A stretch of DNA of 64,000 nt from Gulosibacter molinativorax (GTDB taxonomy: Bacteria > Actinomycetota > Actinomycetes > Actinomycetales > Microbacteriaceae), in NCBI RefSeq assembly GCF_003010915.2, contig NZ_CP028426.1, positions 2,728,001-2,792,000 of the forward strand, read 5' to 3'. Shown in pieces: positions 26,217 to 33,490 of the stretch (position 1 is the stretch's first letter; each line of letters opens with the position of its first letter). The notes under the pieces are model-generated. The model was not told the DNA's origin and ran no database searches. It saw only the letters and a list, made by a program, of their open reading frames with translations. The translations under genes were made by a program, and so were the position numbers.

Positions 26217-26356
26217 ATTGCCGGTAGCGCTCGCCAGGGGCGAAGTGCGGGCAGGGAAGAGCGTTACCGGCAAGGGGTACCGGTGCGTCCGGCAATGATG
26301 AGCGTTACCGGCAAGGGCTACCGGCGCTCGCGGCAATCGCGAGCGCTATCGGCAAT
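26217..26356. repeat. Repeat cluster 2: same 24-nt core, 41-nt period
   Basis: Cores at 26251-26274, 26292-26315 and 26333-26356 all contain AGCGTTACCGGCAA or a close variant and are exactly 41 nt apart. An inverted partial copy ATTGCCGGTAGCGCTC lies at 26217-26232. The layout matches cluster 1 at 18.8 kb. It lies between the upstream end of the monooxygenase gene and the DUF2207 gene stop. Confidence 0.9.
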
Positions 26357-26372
26357 TCCCGGCTATCGGCGG

Positions 26373-28256
26373 CTACCGCCCGCCGACCGACCCACCGCCG
26401 ATGCCGCCGCCGGCCATCCCGCCGCCACCGAAGCCGCTCGCGCTCGCCCCGCCGCCTTCGCCAGAAGGCATCGTGGTCTGCGTGGTGTGCTTCAGGTGAG
26501 TCATCGCGGTCGCGAACACAACAGGGCTGTAGCCGTAGAGCCAGACCGGGGCCGTGCCCGCGGACTCGTACTTTGCCTGCAGCTCCTTCGCCCAGGTTCG
26601 GTCGAGGCCGAACAGGGATGCATACGGCAGCAGCTGCTCGTAGACCTCGATCACGCGGGCATCCAAGCCAACGCGCTCGGCGGTCTCGGCCGACTGCAGC
26701 GACTGGATGCGATCGGCCTCGGAAAGCTTGATGTACTCACGCAGGCCGCGAAGGTGATCATGCGCCTCCGCGCCCTTTGCTGTCCGCAGGCGAGTTGGGA
26801 TGGATGCGGCAACCACGGCGAGGGCGAACAGCAGCAAGGTGCCCACCAGGGTGAACCCGATCAACGCACCGCCATTCACAATGAGCATCACGATGAGGGC
26901 CGCGAATGACACGACGATGGACGGAACCGCCACCCAGAGCGTCCGTCGTTTCGCAGCGGAAGCCGCCACTGACTTCTCGATAAACCCGTCGTCGACCACC
27001 GCCTTGCGGGGTACCTTGCCGAAGCGGCTATAGGCCTTACCGAGCTTCTCGTTGCCCCGAATCGCGATCACTTCCCCACTCGGGAAGAGTACCGAATCCA
27101 CGAAGTGCTGCTCGATCTCGGGCAGCGAGCTGGCATCGTCGAGTTTCCGAAGCTGGGGATCGAGCAGCTTTTCGCCTGTGCCCCACACCTGGGACGGCTC
27201 CTTCGCGTCCTCCGATTCTTCGATGCGAAGGGCACCGTGCACGGCGCCGAAAAGGATGCTCGCCGGGAACGCCCGCTGCGCGAGCGTGGGCATGAGCTGT
27301 GCCGCGATCTGCGGCGAGACATCCTCGCGAGGCTCGTACTGGGCCACCACGACGCCACCGGGTGCGTGCCGCGAACGCCGCAGCTGCACCACGAGCAGCA
27401 CGGCGCTGGCGAGGAGACCGCCGAGGGCAATCGCCGCCACTGCAAACGGGAACCAGCCGACTCGATCGAGCAGCGAGAGCTCCGGCACCGTGCCCGGCTC
27501 GAAGCCGATGTTGATCGTGACCGTCGTGTTTGGCTCCATCGCGCCGGGCTCGACGTGGTAGCTCAGCCCATCCGCGAGAATCTCGCACGGGTCGGTCGCC
27601 CCGGCGGTGCCGAGATAGCAGGATGCATCCCCAACCCGAGCCTCGGCAAGCTCTGGCGCGAGGGTCACCTGAGCCGAGAACGAATGGATGGGCTGCACGC
27701 GCGAGGTTGGGAGGAGATCGGCGTAGAGCTCCTGGACTTCGGGGTTCCCCAGGTCGGCGATCACGTCACGCAGCTTGTAGGAGAGAACATAGGTCTGCTT
27801 ACCGTGCACGAACTCGTCGGTGCCGATCTCGACCGTCAGCACCCCGCCCGAGACATCGCTGTCGAACTCGACCTCGTTGCCTGCGGCGTCGTGCACGCCG
27901 ACGTCGGTGACCTCCATCCGCCCGTCTGCGATGTCGAGCGGCACCGATCGAACAATGCCACGATTCTGGTCGATTTCCGGGAACACCGGAACGATCGTCT
28001 CAGTGACCTCAGCGTACGAACGCTCCTTCCCGCCGGGCGTGCGCTCGATGCCGACGTGCCAGTCGCTCGTCCAGCTCTCGAACTCGAAGTTCTCGACCGA
28101 ACTCTCGTCGGCGAAGGCTGGCGTCACGCTGCCGACGACTCCGAGTATCCCCGCGAGCAGGACCAGCAGCAGCGCGAGGAGCGCGCCCGAACGTTTTGCA
28201 CGCGCGCCGATCGTCGGCGGCTGAATCCGAGCAGCTGGGGTGGGCTGGGGAATCAC
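26373..28256 (-). CDS. DUF2207 membrane protein, paralogue A
   Basis: A 627-aa exported membrane protein of the DUF2207 family. A signal peptide (ALLLVLLAGILGVVGSVTPAFA) is followed by an extracellular beta-rich domain with VTETIVPVFPEIDQNRGIVRSVPL, which is the DUF2207 hallmark. A helix near residue 275 and paired helices near 440-485 flank cytoplasmic parts. The C-terminus has LREYIKLSEADRIQSL and EVYEQLLPYASLFGL and ends in a Gly-rich tail GGGSVGGR. Function unknown. GTG start with GGAAGG upstream. A paralogue with the same architecture and the same last eight residues lies at 33.5 kb on the other strand. Confidence 0.9.
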   Translation of the reverse strand: MIPQPTPAARIQPPTIGARAKRSGALLALLLVLLAGILGVVGSVTPAFADESSVENFEFESWTSDWHVGIERTPGGKERSYAEVTETIVPVFPEIDQNRGIVRSVPLDIADGRMEVTDVGVHDAAGNEVEFDSDVSGGVLTVEIGTDEFVHGKQTYVLSYKLRDVIADLGNPEVQELYADLLPTSRVQPIHSFSAQVTLAPELAEARVGDASCYLGTAGATDPCEILADGLSYHVEPGAMEPNTTVTINIGFEPGTVPELSLLDRVGWFPFAVAAIALGGLLASAVLLVVQLRRSRHAPGGVVVAQYEPREDVSPQIAAQLMPTLAQRAFPASILFGAVHGALRIEESEDAKEPSQVWGTGEKLLDPQLRKLDDASSLPEIEQHFVDSVLFPSGEVIAIRGNEKLGKAYSRFGKVPRKAVVDDGFIEKSVAASAAKRRTLWVAVPSIVVSFAALIVMLIVNGGALIGFTLVGTLLLFALAVVAASIPTRLRTAKGAEAHDHLRGLREYIKLSEADRIQSLQSAETAERVGLDARVIEVYEQLLPYASLFGLDRTWAKELQAKYESAGTAPVWLYGYSPVVFATAMTHLKHTTQTTMPSGEGGGASASGFGGGGMAGGGIGGGSVGGR

Positions 28257-28400
28257 GGCAATCCTTCCCGATGCGTCACCTCAACTGTAGGTGTGCCGGG
28301 CTGAACGCGAGCGGGTCGCGATGTCGACTGGGATAGGCTGCGTCGCGACCGGCTCGAGGCGAGTCGTCGACGCGGAGTGCGCCTGGGCGGGTGTGATCGC

Positions 28401-29204
28401 TTAGACGCAGCCGGCGAGCACATCGCGCATCGCGGCGTCCTCGTCGGGCGTGACCCAGAGGTCGTACGTCGCCTTGATCACGATCTGCCGCGCGACGTAC
28501 GTGCAGTGGTAGGTCTCGTCCGGTGGCAGCCACTGGGATGCGTCGCTCGATTCCTTCTCGTCGTTCGCCCAGTCGACCGTCGGCTGGAGGTTCATCGGGT
28601 CGTTCGCGAGCTCGAGGCGCTCCTGCTGCGTGAGGTCCTGTGCGCCGGTGCGCCACGCGTTGTAGAGCGCGACGACGTGGTCGATCTGCACCTTGTCGCT
28701 CGTGCCCTGGCCGCGCATGAACTCAACGGTCTCGCCCGTGTAGGGGTCGTCGAGCACGCCGAAGTCGACGCGGCAGCCATCGCGGTTCAGCTCGACCTCC
28801 TCGAGCTGGTCGGCGAGCACTTCCTGGCGGGTGTTGCAGTCGTCGCCATCGAGGTCTGCCCAGCCCTCCCCGAAGTACTCGTCCCGCTGGAAGTAGCCGT
28901 CCCACTCGGTGCGCTCGGCCACGGGGATGGTGTCGAGTACATCGAGCGCGGTCTCGGCGAGGGATGTGTCTGCAGCCGCGTTGTCGGTTCCGCTGCCCGC
29001 CTCCGCCTCCGCGTCCAGCACTTCCTGCGTGAGGATGGGCAGTGGCGCGCTGTCGCCGGTCGCGCCTGAGGTGCCGGAGTCGGTGGAGCCCGATGCGCAT
29101 CCTGCGAGCAGCAGGGCAGCCGCGATGGGCACCGCGATGCGGCGGATGCGTCGGGTGCGTCGGGTGCCGAGGGTGCGGCTGGTCGCGGGGCTGGAGTGGC
29201 TCAC
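28401..29204 (-). CDS. Secreted lipoprotein with HNH / GmrSD-C-terminal (DUF1524) nuclease domain
   Basis: A 267-aa exported lipoprotein. A basic N-terminus, a hydrophobic core and the lipobox LLLAGC predict lipid anchoring. The mature domain holds a DUF1524/HNH pattern: CNTRQEVLAD, GCRVDFGVLDDPYTG, then IDHVVALYNAWRTGA (the His of the beta-beta-alpha metal finger) and NDPMNLQPTVDWANDEKESSDA with the conserved Asn-Leu and Lys. The same fold ends the GmrD subunit of modification-dependent restriction enzymes; exported versions are widespread in actinobacteria and are assumed to be secreted nucleases. GTG start with AGGAGC upstream. Confidence 0.88.
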   Translation of the reverse strand: MSHSSPATSRTLGTRRTRRIRRIAVPIAAALLLAGCASGSTDSGTSGATGDSAPLPILTQEVLDAEAEAGSGTDNAAADTSLAETALDVLDTIPVAERTEWDGYFQRDEYFGEGWADLDGDDCNTRQEVLADQLEEVELNRDGCRVDFGVLDDPYTGETVEFMRGQGTSDKVQIDHVVALYNAWRTGAQDLTQQERLELANDPMNLQPTVDWANDEKESSDASQWLPPDETYHCTYVARQIVIKATYDLWVTPDEDAAMRDVLAGCV

Positions 29205-29307
29205 GTTGCTCCTGGTGCAGGCGTCATTCGAACACCTGCCAGCTTAACGCGGCGTCGCCCGCCGGCCATTGCCGCCGAGGCTCTGCATTCGAGTTAAAGC
29301 GGCCAAC

Positions 29308-29473
29308 CCTTGCAGCTAGCCGCCATCATTGCCTGTCTACGGGGCGGGGCAGGCGTTACCGACAGGGGTAGCGGCGAGCGCAGGCGCATCACTCAGCTGC
29401 ACCTTGCAGCTAGCCGCCATCATTGCCGGTGTACGGGGCGGGGCCGGCGTTACCGGCAGGGGTAGCGGCGAGC
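29308..29473. repeat. Repeat cluster 3: two 72-bp direct repeats containing the GTTACCGGCA core
   Basis: Copies at 29308-29379 and 29402-29473 differ at four positions and are offset by 94 bp. Each contains CATTGCC...GGCGTTACCGNCAGGGG, so each could fold internally and each carries the core of clusters 1 and 2. They lie between the nuclease gene start and the patatin stop. Confidence 0.9.
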
Positions 29474-29498
29474 CGGGGGCTCGGCCGCGCCCGCCTCC

Positions 29499-30338
29499 CT
29501 ACGGCTGCGCGACGGGCACGCGGTGGCGCGTGATCTCAGCAATCGCCTCGCGCGCGGCCAGACGACCCGCCTCGACCATCGCATCCACGTGCTTCGCGGA
29601 CCACTGCGAAAACCCCTCGAGCTTCGGTTGCACGAGTAGCGTCGTGGGGTCAGTCTCGAGGTCGCCGACATGCGGCGCGAGCGAGCGCATCCCGCGCAGC
29701 GGACGCTCCGGTCGGATGCGCACAGCGATGACGTGCGAGGCGCCGAGCGACTTCGCGACACGAATGGGAAGGTTCTCGACGAGGCCCCCGTCATAGAGCA
29801 GCTGCCGACCTCGACGAATAGGGGGGAACACTGCGGGGATGGCCATGCTCGCGCGGATCGCCTCTGCGACCGAACCCTCGGTGATCACGATCTGGTTGCG
29901 GCCGATGACGTCGGTGGCGGTCGCCGCAAACTTGCGGGGGAGGTCCTCAATATTGCGGTCTCCGCCGAGACGCTCGACGGTGTGCAGCAGTCCGTCGGAG
30001 TTCAAAAGGGCTGGGCCATCGGGGAACCGACGCAGCGCCGTCTGGGGCTTTCGGCCGAAGATGTGGCGCGAGAAGGTACTGATCGACGCCTCGCCGGCGA
30101 ACTTTCGCAATACCGAGAGCGGGATACCTGCGGCATAGCCAGCGCCAATAATGGCGCCCATGCTCGTGCCTGCGACGATGCTCGGTCGGATACCGCGGCT
30201 GTGCAGCTCCTGTAGCACGCCGACGTGGGCAGCGCCGAGTGCGCCACCGCCGCCGAGGGCGATGCCGATTCGTATGTTGTTGTTCTCGGTCGCGGCGAAC
30301 GGGAAAAGTTGTTCAGCGGCGAGTGGGCCGTGGGTCAA
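29499..30338 (-). CDS. Patatin-like phospholipase
   Basis: A 279-aa cytoplasmic or peripheral lipid acyl hydrolase. The oxyanion motif GGGGALGAAHVG is at residues 29-40, the nucleophile elbow GTSMG at 57-61 (Ser59), and the catalytic Asp in YDGGLVEN (Asp183). These form the Ser-Asp dyad of the patatin/RssA family. The start is a TTG (30336-30338) supported by GGAGA eight bases upstream; no better start is available in frame. It is divergent from the subtilase gene with 159 bp between the start codons. The lipid substrate is unknown. Confidence 0.92.
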   Translation of the reverse strand: MTHGPLAAEQLFPFAATENNNIRIGIALGGGGALGAAHVGVLQELHSRGIRPSIVAGTSMGAIIGAGYAAGIPLSVLRKFAGEASISTFSRHIFGRKPQTALRRFPDGPALLNSDGLLHTVERLGGDRNIEDLPRKFAATATDVIGRNQIVITEGSVAEAIRASMAIPAVFPPIRRGRQLLYDGGLVENLPIRVAKSLGASHVIAVRIRPERPLRGMRSLAPHVGDLETDPTTLLVQPKLEGFSQWSAKHVDAMVEAGRLAAREAIAEITRHRVPVAQP

Positions 30339-30497
30339 GCAATCATCTCCAAAACTGTGGAACCGTCCCGGTACTACAAAGGGGGAGGGATGGGGGCGGT
30401 CCCGAATGAGCCGATGCTAGGGACGAAGCCTGTGGAATTTGGCGATACTCTCAGGATTAAAGGATTGACGAAACGCGAGCCGTTAAGGGTGAACCAG

Positions 30498-31742
30498 GTG
30501 CGACGAGTGAGGAAACGCGGGATGATCGCGGCGCTCGCGATCTCAGGATGCGCGCTCGCGGCGTCGACCGTGACGCCGGCTGTCGCGACACCAGCGAGCA
30601 TGACGCCTGCGAACGCAACGAGCACGCCGACGCTCCCCAATCCGTCCGCCGCGCCGGACGCACCCTCAGCTGACGATGGCCTCTGGTACTACACGGACAC
30701 CGGCGTTGCCGAGATCCACGATTCCGGCATCACCGGCGAAGGCGTCACCATCGCGATCATCGATTCCCCGATCAACCTCGACGTGCCAGACCTCGCCGGG
30801 GCGCGCATCCACCCCCGAACCGACCAGCTGTGCCCCGGGTTTACCGGGGTGGAAGCGACCGAACGGGCGCGGCACTCGACCGCCATGGCCTCGCTGCTCG
30901 TCGGCAACGGTGCCGGCATTGTGGAAGAGCCTGGTGTGCTCGGAGTCGCACCGGATGCGGAGATCCTGCACTATGCCGTGCTGGGGGTAGCGGTGAACGA
31001 GTGCGATGCGCCGCTCGCCGATCTCGTGACGGACGCTGTCGAGCAGGGCGCCGACATCCTGAATCTCTCGATCGCCTACGACTCACCGAACGACGCCCAG
31101 AAGGCGATCGACGTTGCGCTCGCGGCGGGACTCGTCGTGAATGTGGCGGTGCAGAATCAGTCGAGCGATCGGCTTGACCTCTTATCGGGGATGCCCGGGG
31201 TTGTGTCGATCGAAAACGTGGATCAGGGCGGCAACCCCGACGAGTTCTCGGTGACCGGCCCCGGTCTCGACTTGCTCGCCCCGGGCGTCGGAATCCGGAT
31301 GCTGCGGACCGACTTTTCGGGGTACGAGCTCGATGACGGCACCTCGCCCGCTACGGCGTGGGTGAGTGGGGTGTTCGCGCTCGCGAAGTCGGAGTGGCCG
31401 GATGCGACGGGGAACCAGCTGATTCAGGCCGCGATCCGGAGCACGACGCCCGAACCGACCACCGCATCCACCGAGCTGCCGCCACGCACCGACTCGAGCG
31501 GTTACGGCCGGCTCGACCCGCGCATCCTTCTCGCCACCGACCCGTCGCAGTTCCCTGACGAGAATCCCCTGCTCGAGGTCGGCGCGACGGCAGACCCAAC
31601 CGAAACACCCCCGGTGACGCCGCTCGAAAACGCGCCGGCCGCCTCGAGGTTCATCTGGCTCGTGGGAGGATTCGTCGCCGTCACCGGGTTGTACGCGCTG
31701 TTGCTGGTAGTTCGAAGGCGGCGCTACCGGCGCGGGCGCTGA
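30498..31742 (+). CDS. Membrane-anchored subtilisin-like serine protease (mycosin-like)
   Basis: A 414-aa exported S8 protease. The basic n-region (RRVRKR), a hydrophobic stretch and an AVA cleavage site form a signal peptide; the catalytic triad is Asp89 (AIIDSPIN), His126 (RARHSTAMA) and Ser283 (GTSPATAWVSG). A Thr/Pro linker and a single helix near residue 385 with a basic tail anchor the protein with the domain outside. This architecture equals that of mycosins, but no ESX genes occur in the window. GTG 30498 was chosen since AAGGG lies eight bases upstream and the basic n-region is kept; ATG 30522 is an alternative. Confidence 0.88.
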   Translation: MRRVRKRGMIAALAISGCALAASTVTPAVATPASMTPANATSTPTLPNPSAAPDAPSADDGLWYYTDTGVAEIHDSGITGEGVTIAIIDSPINLDVPDLAGARIHPRTDQLCPGFTGVEATERARHSTAMASLLVGNGAGIVEEPGVLGVAPDAEILHYAVLGVAVNECDAPLADLVTDAVEQGADILNLSIAYDSPNDAQKAIDVALAAGLVVNVAVQNQSSDRLDLLSGMPGVVSIENVDQGGNPDEFSVTGPGLDLLAPGVGIRMLRTDFSGYELDDGTSPATAWVSGVFALAKSEWPDATGNQLIQAAIRSTTPEPTTASTELPPRTDSSGYGRLDPRILLATDPSQFPDENPLLEVGATADPTETPPVTPLENAPAASRFIWLVGGFVAVTGLYALLLVVRRRRYRRGR

Positions 31743-31749
31743 ACACCGA

Positions 31750-31784
31750 CGAACCCCGGGGCGGAGCATCCACCCTTGGGTTCG
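31750..31784. terminator. Short hairpin between convergent protease and DsbA-like genes
   Basis: CGAACCC (31750-31756) pairs with GGGTTCG (31778-31784) in the 67-bp gap between two converging stop codons. The stem is short, so this is a weak candidate. Confidence 0.35.
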
Positions 31785-31809
31785 CAAGCTTCGGCCCATG
31801 CGTAACGAT

Positions 31810-32454
31810 TCAGGCCTTGCCGATCGCCGCGAGGTACTGGTCGAGGGCCTGGGTGAGCACCGCCGCGCTGGTCGTCGGGCCACCGAAGCGGTGCACGCCC
31901 TGGTCGCTGTGGAGGAGCAGCGTCGGGTACGAATCGATACCCAGCGCGCGCAGCTCACGGAACTCACGCTCGGCCTCTTCGCGGCTCGCCGGGTCTCGGT
32001 ACGCGGCCTCGGTCGCGTCGGCGTCGAGGCCCAAGTCGGTGGCGATGGTGCGGTACGTTTCGACGTCGGAGAGGTCCGCGCCATCCATGTACCAGGCCGA
32101 CTGGAGCGCGCTCGCCAACTCGAGCTCGCGATCGGGTGCCTGCTTGCGCAGGGCAACAAGCCCGGTTGCCGCGTCGGTCGAGTCCATCACCCGCGTGCCG
32201 TCCTCGAGAACCCTCTGGTAGTCGTCACCGAAGGCGACTCCGGTGAGCTCCGCGATTCGTTCGTTGGCGCCGGGGATGTGCGGGTACGCCTCGATCGGCT
32301 GGGCGCGCGGGCCCGAGAAGAGGCCGCCCGAGAGCACCTTGAGATCGATTCGGTCGGCATTCTGAGCCGCGAACTCGCGGAGCGCGGGGCTGAATCCGTA
32401 GCACCAGCCGCAGTAGGCATCGAAGGCGTAGGTGAAGGAAGTTCGAGTGTTCAT
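31810..32454 (-). CDS. DsbA-family thioredoxin-like oxidoreductase
   Basis: A 214-aa protein of the DsbA/FrnE group. The N-terminal strand is followed by the redox pair CGWC (Cys15, Cys18) and a helical insertion; the cis-Pro strand is DSYPTLLLHSDQG. There is no signal peptide, so it acts in the cytoplasm, as for FrnE and DsbA-like isomerases. ATG 32452-32454 was chosen because homology begins there; GGGAG lies close upstream. It is divergent from an AraC-type regulator with 92 bp between start codons, which suggests that the regulator controls it. Confidence 0.88.
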   Translation of the reverse strand: MNTRTSFTYAFDAYCGWCYGFSPALREFAAQNADRIDLKVLSGGLFSGPRAQPIEAYPHIPGANERIAELTGVAFGDDYQRVLEDGTRVMDSTDAATGLVALRKQAPDRELELASALQSAWYMDGADLSDVETYRTIATDLGLDADATEAAYRDPASREEAEREFRELRALGIDSYPTLLLHSDQGVHRFGGPTTSAAVLTQALDQYLAAIGKA

Positions 32455-32534
32455 GGGCTCCCACCGCTTGGTTCCGAAAATGACTTTGTATGGCTTCGAA
32501 GTTATCGGCATGGCCAGGCCCAAACGAGGTCAGG

Positions 32535-32540
32535 TACGGT
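32535..32540 (+). promoter_or_regulatory. -10 element for leaderless AraC gene
   Basis: TACGGT ends six bases before the ATG at 32547 and no ribosome-binding site is present. Confidence 0.35.
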
Positions 32541-32546
32541 CGAGCA

Positions 32547-33428
32547 ATGGTGAAAAACGGACAGGAAGAGATCCTCGAAGTTCGATATACCCCGGCAGCA
32601 GGGGGTACTGCGGGCGTCGAGGTGGTCTCGGTCGCCGAACTGTGGCGCAGGATGCAAACTCGCGCGCCAAGTTCGCGGGCGCAGCGGCCGGATTTTCACG
32701 TGCTGCTCACAGTGAGTGAAGGCGTGACCTGGCACATGGTCGATTTTCACCACTACGCGTTGGCCGACGGGGCGTGGCTGTGGGTCCGGCCCGGCCAGGT
32801 GCAGCGTTTCGGAGACCTGGCCGAGGCATCCGGCACCGTCGTGATGTTCTCTTCGGGCGTGCTGTCACCGAGCATCGCGGCGGAAGCCGCCCTCGACGAC
32901 CCATTTGGCCAGACGCTGTGGCAGCCAACCGGCCCCGAGGCGGCGACGCTGCAGCGGGCACTTTGCCGGCTGCAGGAGGAGTTCGATGCCACCGACGTTC
33001 CGGCATCCACGCGGGCCGCAATCCTGCAACACCTGCTTGCCGCGCTGCTGCTGCGGCTGACCAGCCTGGACTCACCGACCAGCACAACTCGTCGAGAGCA
33101 CTCCGAAACGTTCCTGCGCTTTCGCGAGGCGGTCGAGGACGGTTTCACCGAGCGGCGGGACGTTGGCTCGTATGCCCGTCGACTCGGGTACTCGCCACGG
33201 ACGTTGACGCGCGCGACGGGGGATGAGGTCGGCGTCGGCGCGAAGGAATTCATCGATCGGCGCGTGATCCTCGAGGCTAAGCGGCGGCTGGCCCACACCG
33301 ATGACCCGGTGGCGATCATCGCAGCCGCGCTCGGGTTTCCCGACGCCAGCAATTTCGTGAAGTATTTCTCGCTTCGTGCCGGCACGACGCCGACAGAGTT
33401 CCGGCGGCAGTTTCGTTCGGGCGAATGA
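32547..33428 (+). CDS. AraC-family transcriptional regulator
   Basis: A 293-aa regulator. The N-terminal part (residues 1-110) is a cupin-like sensor with HMVDFHHYALADGAWLWVRPG, a typical AraC_binding strand pattern. The C-terminal 100 residues hold the double helix-turn-helix: VGSYARRLGYSPRTLTRAT and VAIIAAALGFPDASNFVKYF, ending with GTTPTEFRRQF. It probably regulates itself and the divergent DsbA-like gene. An in-frame start 57 bases further upstream is possible but lacks homology. Confidence 0.9.
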   Translation: MVKNGQEEILEVRYTPAAGGTAGVEVVSVAELWRRMQTRAPSSRAQRPDFHVLLTVSEGVTWHMVDFHHYALADGAWLWVRPGQVQRFGDLAEASGTVVMFSSGVLSPSIAAEAALDDPFGQTLWQPTGPEAATLQRALCRLQEEFDATDVPASTRAAILQHLLAALLLRLTSLDSPTSTTRREHSETFLRFREAVEDGFTERRDVGSYARRLGYSPRTLTRATGDEVGVGAKEFIDRRVILEAKRRLAHTDDPVAIIAAALGFPDASNFVKYFSLRAGTTPTEFRRQFRSGE

Positions 33429-33490
33429 TCTCCGTGGGATAGCCCCATCGGCGTATCGTCGCGGGCATCAATCCCTGAAAGGGTGGAAGG

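Noticed and set aside
30225..30497. A longer subtilase beginning inside the patatin gene
   Set aside because: The extra 91 residues overlap the divergent lipase and would bury the signal peptide; the start at 30498 restores a proper n-region.
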